From Flavobacteriaceae bacterium (GTDB lineage Bacteria > Bacteroidota > Bacteroidia > Flavobacteriales > Flavobacteriaceae): a DNA stretch of 64,000 bases. Shown here piece by piece: positions 1 through 8,583 of the stretch (within the stretch, counting starts at the first letter, position 1; every line of letters begins with the position of its first letter). Position numbers and translations under genes: made by a program. Under the pieces are notes generated by a model. It was not told the DNA's origin. It did no database searches and was given only the letters and a program-made list of their open reading frames with translations. Location: NCBI GenBank assembly GCA_016649715.1, contig JAENXC010000009.1, positions 1-64,000 of the forward strand, read 5' to 3'.

Positions 1-139
1 GGCACAAAACGAACCGAGACAACTGGCACAAAACGAACCGTTATAGGTCCGGCTAAACAGCTGAAAGTGGCACAAATTGAACCGAAATGCCTGGCACTAA
101 CCGACCGAAATCACTGGCACCATTTGATCCGAGTTATCC
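1..139. repeat. Array of GGCAC-headed direct repeats resembling an IS21-type element end
   Basis: Five related units begin with GGCAC at 1, 25, 69, 93 and 116. Each reads roughly GGCAC-N5/6-GAACCG (later copies diverge to GACCG and GATCCG). The period is 23-24 bp except for one 44-bp interval. Multiple spaced terminal repeats of this kind are known at the ends of IS21-family elements (istA/istB), where transposase binds, and similar GGCAC...ACCG units occur in Bacteroidota members as far as I recall. No transposase gene is in view because the window begins inside the array, so the element would lie to the left. Positions 140-293 are AT-rich and show nothing further. Confidence 0.45.
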
Positions 140-293
140 AGACTTAAACATAGCATTGCTGTCTTGAGCGTATATACTTATGAAATTAAGGCAAAGAATT
201 ATTAATATGTGTGTTTTCATAATCACCGATAATTTATCTACCTAAAAAATATGCCCCTCAATCTTGGCTTCATTTATTAATGTTTGTCTGTTT

Positions 294-872
294 TTATTGT
301 CTAACTTGTTTTATACTCCATTTCACACAATAGATTAAATATCTGAGAATAAATGTGATGAAAATTAAAATATAAAGTAGATTGTATATTTTATCCCGAG
401 TAATATCTTTATTAAAAAATGATTTTTTAGTTTTTTCTAGCTCGTTTATTTGATTGAAATAAACATTTTGATTTGAACTTTCCGGTAATCCTTTATCCGT
501 AAAGCCAAATTCTGGAAATTTAGAATTTAAAATTAACTCATTTTTATATTTTTCACTCTTGACTGTTGCGACATAATCTTTTAAAGACTGTTCCTCGTAC
601 TTTTTTAACTCTGGAAATTCTGCCATTCGACTTTCCCAAGTTGAAGCCGCAAATATAGCGTCATCCTCCTCATAGGAATTAACAAATCTTTCCAAGGAAA
701 TAAATGGTTCCTTATTAAAAGTGTCAGAAACCTTAACTTCAATTCTATTTTCCTTTTCAATGTTAAAGCCATGTAATTGAAACCACATAAAATAGATAAT
801 AATAAATAAAATACCTGTTCCAATAAGTATCAAGAATTCCCTTGCAATTATTTTTTTTTGCTTTTTATTCAT
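294..872 (-). CDS. Hypothetical two-TM membrane protein
   Basis: A 192-residue protein I do not recognise. A hydrophobic segment near residues 13-31 and another near 163-184 flank a roughly 130-residue charged region with few hydrophobic stretches. The likely topology is therefore a central domain on one side of the membrane held by N- and C-terminal anchors. Codon use is AT-rich, like the DUF2971 gene just upstream (44 bp gap, same strand), and the two may be co-transcribed. Position next to an IS-like terminus suggests accessory DNA. No function can be assigned. Confidence 0.6.
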   Translation of the reverse strand: MNKKQKKIIAREFLILIGTGILFIIIYFMWFQLHGFNIEKENRIEVKVSDTFNKEPFISLERFVNSYEEDDAIFAASTWESRMAEFPELKKYEEQSLKDYVATVKSEKYKNELILNSKFPEFGFTDKGLPESSNQNVYFNQINELEKTKKSFFNKDITRDKIYNLLYILIFITFILRYLIYCVKWSIKQVRQ

Positions 873-916
873 TATAAGTTAATATATTAATCGGTTTGAT
901 TATCACTTTTCATTTA

Positions 917-1768
917 TTATGGAATTTTGAATTCTTGAATATTGTTTGAAATAGTAGAAGGGTACAGTTCTCTTTTTAACGAAATACCATCAGCTTTCCA
1001 ATTGATATATAATAAATCGATTTTTAAATCTTTCGAATACTCTACCAATCTCCTTCGTGAATATTCATTTATATGATGATGAGAAAAAATAATTCCTTTT
1101 ATACTTTTTTCTATGCAGATGGTGTCATATTCTTTTTCAGTTATAGTACAAATACGATATTCACTTTCATCCCTATAGTCCTTATGTTTCCTAAACATTA
1201 GCTTATCAAAATATCTATTTAAATTTCTTTTATGATTTTCACAGCCAATTCTCATAATTTCATTACGATCTATATTATTATCTCTCAGCATTAGACCTTC
1301 ATAGGGTAAATATTTTACATTATCTTTTAAGAGTATTTTTTGATTTTTTAATAACTCTCTCTTTGAAAAGGCCAAACAAACTCCTTTATAATTATCGCCA
1401 TATTGATCCCACATTCTTGGTTTTAAAAACCCGAAAAATTCTTTTGGGTAGTCAATTAAATTAGTTTTTCTTAAAATCTTGTTTTTGCAAAAACAAGCTT
1501 GTCGAATATTATCAATTCTTTCATTAATATCTTTTCTAATGTTCTCTACACAATCGTTTGTGCTCTTTTCAAGTTCTTCCGTGTCTTCGGGAGATGCTGC
1601 ACTTGGCTCAAATATATCAATGCTTTTATATTCAATAGGGTCATTAGATCCTTTTCGAGATGAGAGTCGTAATTGTCTTTCGAATAAAATATTTTCTATT
1701 GCGGTTGAAGTCTTGCAATAGTGAAAAATAGTGTCTTGGTTATGAAAAATATCTGGGATATCACTCAT
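917..1768 (-). CDS. DUF2971 family protein
   Basis: A 283-residue protein with features of the DUF2971 family: an N-terminal FHYCKTSTAIENIL segment, an FCKNK stretch, then MWDQYGDNYKGVCLAFSK near the middle and a late RDESEYRI motif. The family's biochemical role is unknown; members are common in accessory and defence-associated gene neighbourhoods. It is the upstream member of a leftward pair with the two-TM protein. AT content is higher than in the housekeeping genes to the right, consistent with transfer. Family assignment is by motif only. Confidence 0.75.
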   Translation of the reverse strand: MSDIPDIFHNQDTIFHYCKTSTAIENILFERQLRLSSRKGSNDPIEYKSIDIFEPSAASPEDTEELEKSTNDCVENIRKDINERIDNIRQACFCKNKILRKTNLIDYPKEFFGFLKPRMWDQYGDNYKGVCLAFSKRELLKNQKILLKDNVKYLPYEGLMLRDNNIDRNEIMRIGCENHKRNLNRYFDKLMFRKHKDYRDESEYRICTITEKEYDTICIEKSIKGIIFSHHHINEYSRRRLVEYSKDLKIDLLYINWKADGISLKRELYPSTISNNIQEFKIP

Positions 1769-1877
1769 TTTTTCTTAAATATAATTCGCTTTTATAATTT
1801 ATAATAATCAGTATATACACAACTCATCCTCACGAATATAACACAAATCCCCCAAATCCCCTCTTCCCCCATTCCCA

Positions 1878-1933
1878 AAAAAATAAAGCCACCTCCCCCG
1901 CAACCCTTAATTTATAAACGAAGGAGGGGCTTT
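1878..1933 (-). terminator. Hairpin terminator after the 1951-2679 gene
   Basis: AAAGCC-ACCTCC and GGAGGGGCTTT form an inverted repeat around a spacer of about 25 bases. On the minus strand the stem is followed by a T-rich run (TTTATTTTTTT), which fits intrinsic termination of the leftward gene that ends at 1951. Confidence 0.6.
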
Positions 1934-1950
1934 GGATTCTGGGGTGCAGA

Positions 1951-2679
1951 CTATTGTTTTATTCTTGTAAACTTAAGCCTCATTAGGGCTTCGTAATAGG
2001 GTCTGGCAATTGGGCCAAGCGAACGTACGTAGGCTTTTACTTTTAACATCAGGCCCACAACGTTTGAGGTGTTAAAGTAAACGGTTTTGTTACGCTCGGC
2101 GCGGGCGGTGATGAGGGCGTCGTCAGAAACGTGGGCACGGGCGTTGAGGGTGGCGAGTTCTGCGGTATACGCTTGCAGAGTTGCGATTTTGAGGTCGTCT
2201 TCATTGGGGGCGTACTCACTGAATACTTCCAGTTGGGCTATAAGCGTGTTGAAGTTTGCCACTTTGTTGTCAAAACTCTGGCGGCTGTTGGAAATAGATT
2301 TGTCATCGCCTTGTTCTGGGTTTGCGGGTGCCTTTTTTTTAGGGGCATCGCCACGAATCCTTCTTACTTGGCTGGCAATGTTTTCCTTTTCGTTGTCGGG
2401 CACGTCCAGCGATTTAAAGTAGTTGTTGATCTTGGTGGCCAGTTTGTCCATCTTTTTGATGGCGTTTTTCTTGTCTGCTACGTCTGCGCGATAGACTGCC
2501 ATGGCAGCGTCTATTCGGGATACTTGCGTGTTGAGGGTTGCCTTAATTGGGGTTAACACTCCAAGAGTGATACTGGAGTTTGAGGGATTGTAGAGGGGTC
2601 CCATTTCTTCTAAAACTGCGTAGGCTGTGCTAAAGTTAGCTACATTTTTGTTGTGACCTACTTCTGACGTTGAACTCAT
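1951..2679 (-). CDS. Hypothetical protein with two internal repeats
   Basis: A 242-residue soluble, Ala/Lys/Asn-rich protein with no signal peptide. The two halves align with each other: residues about 12-94 and about 139-228 each contain a VANFxT start, an LE......Y.P stretch, a central LN...D.A segment and a lysine-rich end with N-(Y/V)-x-K-(S/V). They are joined by a Lys/Pro/Ala linker around 112-122. This implies an ancient duplication of a helical unit. Family unknown; similar uncharacterised proteins occur in Bacteroidota as far as I recall. A T-rich terminator follows the stop. Confidence 0.65.
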   Translation of the reverse strand: MSSTSEVGHNKNVANFSTAYAVLEEMGPLYNPSNSSITLGVLTPIKATLNTQVSRIDAAMAVYRADVADKKNAIKKMDKLATKINNYFKSLDVPDNEKENIASQVRRIRGDAPKKKAPANPEQGDDKSISNSRQSFDNKVANFNTLIAQLEVFSEYAPNEDDLKIATLQAYTAELATLNARAHVSDDALITARAERNKTVYFNTSNVVGLMLKVKAYVRSLGPIARPYYEALMRLKFTRIKQ

Positions 2680-2800
2680 GATAATTTTGGTTTAAAAGTT
2701 AATAGACCAAATTTATGACGTGTTTTTGGGAGTTTTTTACGGTTTTCCGTAAAGGAGATGTTTTTTTTGATTTTTTTTTTGGAAACCTTTGGAAACGACT

Positions 2801-3286
2801 TTAAATGGGGGCGGAGTAGCGTTTTTTCACTTTTTTAAAATCAGTCGTTTCCGCGATTTCAAAAAAATAATCAAGCTGCCATTGCTGTGTTTTTTCAGCT
2901 TGTTTGTTGGTTGGCGTATCCCAAATAGGGTACACGCGGAAGCCTCTTTCGCCATCTTTTTTTTGGGTGGAAACGATTCCTTTGGCTATTAAAATTGATT
3001 TGGGAAAAACGAATTGCGCATTACGGTTTTCCTTATTTACGGTTATAACGTAAAAGTGGAAGTTGTCATTTTCAAAAAATGGTTGTGTAATTCCGTCTTT
3101 GTTCCGTTTCCAGAAAGTGACGAACTGGCCCACTTTCTTGGAGGTTATTTTTGCGTTTCTGCTTATTACTTTCTGGCCGTTCACTTCAAAATGGCAGGCT
3201 TCATATTCTTTGCTTTCGGGTTCGGTTTTGAAGTTGGAAATCTTTAGGTTACATTTTTGGTAAATTTCTGTGAAGGGTTTATTCAT
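2801..3286 (-). CDS. MepB family protein
   Basis: A 161-residue protein with MepB-family features: an N-terminal EAxxFEVNG-like segment (YEACHFEVNGQKVISRNAK), KxGQFVTFWKRN, FVFPKSILIAKGIVST and a GERGFRVYP motif before the C-terminal QLDYF. In Staphylococcus aureus mepB lies beside the mepRA efflux genes, but its biochemical role is unclear; no mepA or mepR is here. It stands alone between two hypothetical genes, transcribed leftward. No signal peptide, so cytoplasmic. Confidence 0.8.
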   Translation of the reverse strand: MNKPFTEIYQKCNLKISNFKTEPESKEYEACHFEVNGQKVISRNAKITSKKVGQFVTFWKRNKDGITQPFFENDNFHFYVITVNKENRNAQFVFPKSILIAKGIVSTQKKDGERGFRVYPIWDTPTNKQAEKTQQWQLDYFFEIAETTDFKKVKKRYSAPI

Positions 3287-3320
3287 TTATCAAGTTAAGG
3301 CGGAGGTTTTGCCTTTTCTG

Positions 3321-3710
3321 TTAAATGGGCTTAAAAACTTCCAGTTTCATACCTGTTCCTGTGAGCTCAAAAAATACGTTGTTGTTGCTTTTGGATGCTT
3401 TGATGTTCATGCTGCCTTTGCTGAGGTTTATGGTTTGGGTAGCGGCATTGTAGCTCCATTTGTAGTTTTTGAAGTTTTCTTCATATTCTGTGGAAGCTCC
3501 ATTGTTTTTTTGGGTCCTTAATTGAAAACTGTGGTCTGGGTAGAGATCAAAGTAGGCTGCGTTCATCTCATCTGCTTTTGCTGGGTTGGTGCCGGCATCT
3601 GTAATGGCGACAACCTGCCAAGTGCCGGTAAGGTCTTTTTCGGTAAGGGATTGGCTTTGGGCGGTAGAGGCAAGAAGCATGAAGGCGAAGAGGATGATTA
3701 GGTTTTTCAT
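3321..3710 (-). CDS. Small secreted lipocalin-like protein
   Basis: Starting at 3710 the product is about 129 residues with a clear signal peptide (MKNLIILFAFMLLASTAQSQ). The open frame extends to 3842, but that extension is low-complexity repeat DNA and would bury the signal peptide, so the shorter start is preferred. The mature part has the LTGTWQVVAI...G motif followed by short beta-strands (FQLRTQ, YKWSYN, INLSKG), typical of small lipocalin-like domain proteins of Bacteroidota. Periplasmic or surface; ligand unknown. Confidence 0.75.
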   Translation of the reverse strand: MKNLIILFAFMLLASTAQSQSLTEKDLTGTWQVVAITDAGTNPAKADEMNAAYFDLYPDHSFQLRTQKNNGASTEYEENFKNYKWSYNAATQTINLSKGSMNIKASKSNNNVFFELTGTGMKLEVFKPI

Positions 3711-4086
3711 TGGTATATTATTTATAGGGTTTTGTTTCTTTTTTAAATTTTGTGAAAGATAGGAATTTTTATGCTTTTTGATGCAGGATTGAAAAGGAAA
3801 CACGAAACAGGACTGAAGGGAGACAGGACTGAAGGGAAACAAGAATCAGGATTGTAAATAGAAAAAAGAATAGAGAATAGAGAAAAAAGAATAGAGAAAA
3901 AAAACAGCTGGTTGCGTATAAAAAAATGCCCCATATTTCAGGGGCATTTCCGGTTGGGTTTCAACCTTACAAGCTATTGAACGATCATTGTTTTATAATC
4001 CTTAAAGTGTTTGATCCTTCTTTAGCAGTTACATAAATACATCGTAAGGTTTTTGAATTGTCATCAGATTAACCAAAAAAGAATTT
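3711..4086. other. Intergenic region with short tandem repeats and a hairpin
   Basis: About 375 bases without a gene between divergent genes. At 3785-3850 there are degenerate repeats of AGGACTGAAGGGA/GAAACAGGA type, at 3857-3903 repeats of AGAATAGAGAAAA, and at about 3924-3949 a hairpin (ATGCCCC...GGGGCAT). The hairpin lacks a good T-run on either strand, so I do not call a terminator. Nothing coding is evident. Confidence 0.5.
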
Positions 4087-4094
4087 TACTTTTG
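4087..4094 (+). promoter_or_regulatory. Candidate TAnnTTTG promoter for mvaD
   Basis: TACTTTTG matches the Bacteroidota -7 consensus TAnnTTTG. It lies 19 bases before the ATG at 4113 and inside the longer upstream reading frame (from 4053), which argues that translation starts at 4113. TTG triplets at 4053-4060 are a weak, slightly distant -33 match. Confidence 0.5.
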
Positions 4095-4112
4095 TGGTCT
4101 ATCCTCAACGTT

Positions 4113-5189
4113 ATGCCAGAACACAAATTTATCGTTTGTAGCTATTCCCATAATTTATCCTCCGGAATCGTTTCTTGGCAATCGCCCAGCAACATAGCTT
4201 TGGTGAAATATTGGGGAAAGTATGGCGAGCAAATGCCAATGAATCCTTCTATCAGTTTTACTTTGAATAATTGCAATACCAAAACTTCTGTGTCTTTTAC
4301 GAAGAAAAGTTCTGAAGGATTCGAATTTGAAGTTTTTCTCGATGGAAAAAGAGAGGTTTCCTTTGATCCGAAAATCCGGAAATTTTTTGAAAGGATTGAA
4401 ACATATTTACCGTTTCTGAAAGAATTTAAATTTAAAATTGAAACTTCCAACAGTTTTCCGCACAGTAGCGGCATAGCTTCCTCCGCCAGCGGAATGAGTG
4501 CATTGGCGCTTTGTTTGATGGATATGGAAAGACAGATGCAATCTTCAATTACGGAGGATTATTTTAAAGAAAAAGCGTCATTTCTTGCACGTTTGGGCTC
4601 TGGCAGCGCTTGCCGAAGTTTGGAGGGACCATTAATTGTTTGGGGCGAACATATAGAAATTGATGGCAGTAGCAATCTCTTCGGAATAAAATATCCCTTT
4701 CAAGTTCATAAGAATTTTCAGCATTATCAAGACACTATTTTACTGGTCGATAAAGGCGAAAAACAAGTGAGCAGCACCCTTGGCCACGATCTGATGCTGG
4801 ACCATCCTTTTGCCGAACAGCGCTTTAGGCAGGCAAAGGAGAATCTCTCAAAATTGATTCCTGTTTTTAAAAACGGCATTCTTTCCGAATTTATAAGAAT
4901 AGTGGAAAGTGAAGCATTATCACTTCACGCAATGATGATGACCTCCATGCCCTATTTCATATTGATGAAACCAAACACCTTGGAAATAATCAACCGCATT
5001 TGGAAGTTTAGGGAAGAAAAGGGAAGCAACGTTTGCTTTACGTTGGATGCGGGCGCCAATGTGCACGTGCTATATCCAAAATCTGAAAAGAAGACCGTTT
5101 CAAAATTTATTGAAAAGGAACTTTTACAATTCTGTAAGAATGGGGAGTTTATTGTTGATGAGGTTGGTTTGGAAGCCTTTAAAATTTAA
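4113..5189 (+). CDS. mvaD: Diphosphomevalonate decarboxylase
   Basis: A 358-residue GHMP-superfamily enzyme that converts mevalonate diphosphate to isopentenyl diphosphate using ATP, the last step of the mevalonate pathway. The signature PSNIALVKYWGK near the N-terminus and the glycine/serine-rich ATP loop HSSGIASSASG are present, as is RLGSGSACRS, with the serine/arginine region expected for the decarboxylase. Length is slightly above the family's 320-350 residues. The ATG at 4113 is chosen over 4053 because a promoter-like box overlaps the longer form. It converges on the CHAT gene; mevalonate kinase is 5 kb to the right. Confidence 0.92.
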   Translation: MPEHKFIVCSYSHNLSSGIVSWQSPSNIALVKYWGKYGEQMPMNPSISFTLNNCNTKTSVSFTKKSSEGFEFEVFLDGKREVSFDPKIRKFFERIETYLPFLKEFKFKIETSNSFPHSSGIASSASGMSALALCLMDMERQMQSSITEDYFKEKASFLARLGSGSACRSLEGPLIVWGEHIEIDGSSNLFGIKYPFQVHKNFQHYQDTILLVDKGEKQVSSTLGHDLMLDHPFAEQRFRQAKENLSKLIPVFKNGILSEFIRIVESEALSLHAMMMTSMPYFILMKPNTLEIINRIWKFREEKGSNVCFTLDAGANVHVLYPKSEKKTVSKFIEKELLQFCKNGEFIVDEVGLEAFKI

Positions 5190-5206
5190 GATTCAAAATT
5201 CATGAT

Positions 5207-8200
5207 TCAAGATTCAAGATTAGGCTGTTTGTTACGTTTGTTTTGGATTATCAATATAAGAAGTGTAATTGCAACAACTCCCGCCAAAACATACCACCAC
5301 CAAGCCACACCACTGCTTAAATCTATGGGAGCGGTATCGCCAATCAAAACCAATCCCACCCAATATTGTGGCGCGGCCATTCTACCTTCGGCTGTGGCAA
5401 TGTAACTTAGTTTTGCCTTTCGCAAGGCTTCGTCTTTTGGCATGCCACCGGAAAGGTTGTTATAAAAAAGCTCAACAATCTTGGCACTGGATTCCTCATC
5501 AATTTCCCAAAGACTGGTCAAGATGCTTTCACTGCCCGCATAACTAAAGGCATGTGCCAAAGAGATCATCCCTTCTCCGGCTTGATAGGTGGGTTTGCCC
5601 GTTTCGCAAGCGGTTAGAATGGCGAGGTTGGAGGAAAGGTCTATGTTGTAAATTTCGTAGGAATACAGAGAATTTTCATCATAGTTTTCTTCGCCATCGG
5701 TCTTTTTTGCAAAAATAAGTCGGCTCAGTTCGGGGCTTATGTTGTTGCTTTCTGCGTGGGTGCCTATGTGGATTATCTTGTGCTCCTTCGCCCGATTGAT
5801 GAACAGCTCTTTGCTGGCGTTTTCATTTATAAAATAATCGCCGTTGAAAACCTTGGCATATTGCTTCACCAAATCTTCACTAAAGGGTTGGGGAAGCAAG
5901 GTTAAATAGGTTTTGTCCAGCTTTACGGAATCTTTGATGGCTACCTTGTATTCGTCTTTCATCTTAGTATTGAAACCAGGTGCAAAGGCAATGAATTCTG
6001 AAGAGTAATCTGCAACCTTCCCTTTGTCTTTATAAAGCAACAAACTGAAATTATAGGAAATATCATACTTAGCTAACAAACTATTGTTAGCCATTTCCTG
6101 AAAATTACGAATGGGTTTTGGGGTAAGTGTTTCAAAGCTGAGGTTAAAAAGATCTCGGTCGGGAATGATAACCACTTTTTGGGTATGCACGTATTTTTCC
6201 AGCGGAAACCAGAGCGAACGGTAAAGTTCATAGAGCAAAGGACTCATTTTTTCAACAGAAAATTCATCGTTTTGTAGTTTCGGGATATGATTTTTTACGG
6301 TTGAATAATTTAGTTTGACCATTTGTTTGAGCGAAGCCGAAACCACAAAAGCATATAGTTCGTCTTCAATAAAAATATAACGGACCACGGTGGTATTTTC
6401 AGGTATTTTCTGTTGCAGGTCGTTAATGGGTTCTTCCAGGGTTGCATAGCGCATTTTGTAGTATTTCGGGAAATTCTGTTTCAGGGAATCCAGAAATGCA
6501 TCCCAATTTTTTGAAGCTTCGAAAAAAGGCGAAATACTGCCATTTTCAGAGTCGTTCAAGGATGAAATCATCTTTTCCTTCAATGTGCTTTCTCTTAAAA
6601 CAACTTCCTTTGGAATATGCTGAAATGCCACATTGTCCCGAAGGTTCAAGCGGGACCGGATGCGGTTGTAGATACTGGATTCGTGAAGTGCAATGAGTTT
6701 GTTTAGATATATTTCATCTTTGGTAATTTGGAAAAGTTCGAGACGGAGTTTTTCAGCAAAATTTAAAAGTTCTTCATTTTCGGTTATCAGTAGCGTAACG
6801 TCTTCGCTATTGCTGACCACTTTTTTGCGTTGGTCCAAAATGCTGATGCCTTCTTCCACTTGATGCAATAGTCCTTTCAAAAAAGTTGGATTTTTGTTTT
6901 CCGTGGAATAGTATTTTGATTTTGCATTGATAAGCAAGGCTTGCGGTTTTCGGTATTGGCTAAGTATGGAATCGGTGGCGTTTATTTTTTCACCTTCTTT
7001 CAAAACATTGAAGCGAAGCGCTTCTTCACTGTATTTTTCTGCTTCTTTGTAATCTTTCAAAAGGTAATGTACCTGCGCCAGATTGATGGTGTGATAGAAT
7101 TCTTGAAGGGTGTTCTTGAAATCGCCCGTGTGTGTGAAATCATAGGTTTCTTTGGCGAGATAAATCGCTTTATCTCTTTTTTGGTTTTTTGCGGCGAAAA
7201 GGGAATATTCCAAAATATTGTCTAAGAAATCTTTGGTGTATGTATTACCCATAGATTTGCGGTACATGGTTTCGGCCATTTCATAATATTTTACCGCATT
7301 TTCAATATCGTCCATCGAGTCATAGATTGTGGCACGGGTGGAAAGGGCAGCGGCTTCCCAATATAGATTGGCTCCAGGACTGGATTTTAGCAGTTCCAAG
7401 GCTTCGTCCACATTTGTTGCCGCGCCCTCGAAATCGCGACTTGCCGTTTTGGCCTCAGCAAGGATTATGTTTGAAATAATAATATTAATATCATTCTTTT
7501 CAAAAAGCTTTTTTTTCTGATCAAAAGAATATTCAATCAGCTCCTGTGAACGTGAATATTCGCCCAGAGTATTGTAAAAAGTAGCCATATTGTCGATGGT
7601 CATACATTGAGAATTTTTTGCTTTATACGTTCGCGCTTCATCTGTGGACCGATTGATGTATTCCTGAAATCCCGCAATTGCCTCTTCGGAAATTTTAATT
7701 GCCTCTTGGTTTTTTCCCAAGGCATTCCACAAAACGGCAAGGTTCATTTTTACCAACGCTGGGCGAAAATATCGGTTCATAATATCGCTTTCATCAGTTT
7801 TTTCCAACACCTTTATGGCTTCTTGAAAATAGTACTTGGTACTGTCCAGTTTTGCTTCCTGCCACATTATTCCACCCAAAGCATTGTAGGCCTGGTTGTA
7901 AAAAACATAATCTGGTTTCCCAGTTTTTTTTAGGAGTCGCAGGGCTTTTCCATAGTGTTTTTTTGCCAATTGAAAATCGCCCATTTTGGAAGCGTAATAG
8001 CCTTGTCGATATTCCACACTTGCTACGTCCACATTATTTGGTTCTTTGTTGCGAAGCGCGAAGGGAATGGCTGTTTTTAGAAGATTATACGCTTTTTGAT
8101 GTTGACCGGCATCGTCATAAACCCAGCCTAATTCAGTAAATGCTTCAACAATAAAATGTGGACTAGCATTTTTTTGAATTTCCGCGGTGAGTGCTTCGGC

Positions 8201-8488
8201 TTTTGTGATGGCTCGTTTTTTGTCACCATTGTTCAGTTTGAAACTTCCCTCAAACTGAATGTAATTGTAGAGGCTGTCGTATATTTTTTCGGTGCGATAA
8301 AAAGCGAGATCTTTTGAAACTTCCGCACGGGCTTTTGCAAGCGAATCCTGTTCAATCAAGGTTTGGATTTCCTTTACTGTTGAAATTTTCTGTTGCGAAA
8401 AAACCGAACCAAAGTAAAGAGTAAAAAGTAACTGAAATACTAAAACGGATCTCCGGTTTTTAAATGACATAATTTTGAAAAGCTTCAA
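5207..8488 (-). CDS. TPR-CHAT domain protein, secreted with C-terminal TM
   Basis: A 1093-residue protein. Order: N-terminal signal peptide (ends near FSQQ; a start at 8470 would give a cleaner one), roughly 600 residues of TPR-like helical repeats (for example GRQ/YNALG and NTLGEYSRSQELIEYSF), then a C-terminal CHAT caspase-like domain and a final hydrophobic segment (WYVLAGVVAITLLILII) with a basic tail. The probable catalytic pair is His911 (HIGTHAES) and Cys961 (LTACETG), and the domain ends with YWVGLVLIGD. CHAT proteins are proteases in some systems (separase-like, or with gasdermins or type III-E CRISPR), but most Bacteroidota copies have no known role. Here no gasdermin or CRISPR genes are nearby. 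The CHAT domain would be extracytoplasmic if the signal peptide works. Confidence 0.85.
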   Translation of the reverse strand: MKLFKIMSFKNRRSVLVFQLLFTLYFGSVFSQQKISTVKEIQTLIEQDSLAKARAEVSKDLAFYRTEKIYDSLYNYIQFEGSFKLNNGDKKRAITKAEALTAEIQKNASPHFIVEAFTELGWVYDDAGQHQKAYNLLKTAIPFALRNKEPNNVDVASVEYRQGYYASKMGDFQLAKKHYGKALRLLKKTGKPDYVFYNQAYNALGGIMWQEAKLDSTKYYFQEAIKVLEKTDESDIMNRYFRPALVKMNLAVLWNALGKNQEAIKISEEAIAGFQEYINRSTDEARTYKAKNSQCMTIDNMATFYNTLGEYSRSQELIEYSFDQKKKLFEKNDINIIISNIILAEAKTASRDFEGAATNVDEALELLKSSPGANLYWEAAALSTRATIYDSMDDIENAVKYYEMAETMYRKSMGNTYTKDFLDNILEYSLFAAKNQKRDKAIYLAKETYDFTHTGDFKNTLQEFYHTINLAQVHYLLKDYKEAEKYSEEALRFNVLKEGEKINATDSILSQYRKPQALLINAKSKYYSTENKNPTFLKGLLHQVEEGISILDQRKKVVSNSEDVTLLITENEELLNFAEKLRLELFQITKDEIYLNKLIALHESSIYNRIRSRLNLRDNVAFQHIPKEVVLRESTLKEKMISSLNDSENGSISPFFEASKNWDAFLDSLKQNFPKYYKMRYATLEEPINDLQQKIPENTTVVRYIFIEDELYAFVVSASLKQMVKLNYSTVKNHIPKLQNDEFSVEKMSPLLYELYRSLWFPLEKYVHTQKVVIIPDRDLFNLSFETLTPKPIRNFQEMANNSLLAKYDISYNFSLLLYKDKGKVADYSSEFIAFAPGFNTKMKDEYKVAIKDSVKLDKTYLTLLPQPFSEDLVKQYAKVFNGDYFINENASKELFINRAKEHKIIHIGTHAESNNISPELSRLIFAKKTDGEENYDENSLYSYEIYNIDLSSNLAILTACETGKPTYQAGEGMISLAHAFSYAGSESILTSLWEIDEESSAKIVELFYNNLSGGMPKDEALRKAKLSYIATAEGRMAAPQYWVGLVLIGDTAPIDLSSGVAWWWYVLAGVVAITLLILIIQNKRNKQPNLES

Positions 8489-8583
8489 TAAATAATTTGT
8501 TTCCGGGGGATAATGTTAAGAAAGATACAAATTATTTTTGATTGTTGCATTTTCGTATGCAAATACCGGGTCAGCGAGTGATA

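Noticed and set aside
1-139. CRISPR array at the left edge
   Set aside because: Spacing of 23-24 bp leaves no room for spacers of usual size, and the units diverge from each other in a way unlike CRISPR repeats.
2801-3286. Plus-strand frames of 67-78 aa antisense to the MepB-like gene
   Set aside because: They are antisense to a gene with recognisable MepB-family motifs and are rich in Phe/Val, as expected from reversed AT-rich coding DNA.
5207-8488. CHAT protein as part of a CRISPR-caspase or gasdermin defence system
   Set aside because: No gasdermin, Cas or CRISPR-repeat sequences are nearby, and the predicted signal peptide and TM place the domain outside the cytoplasm.
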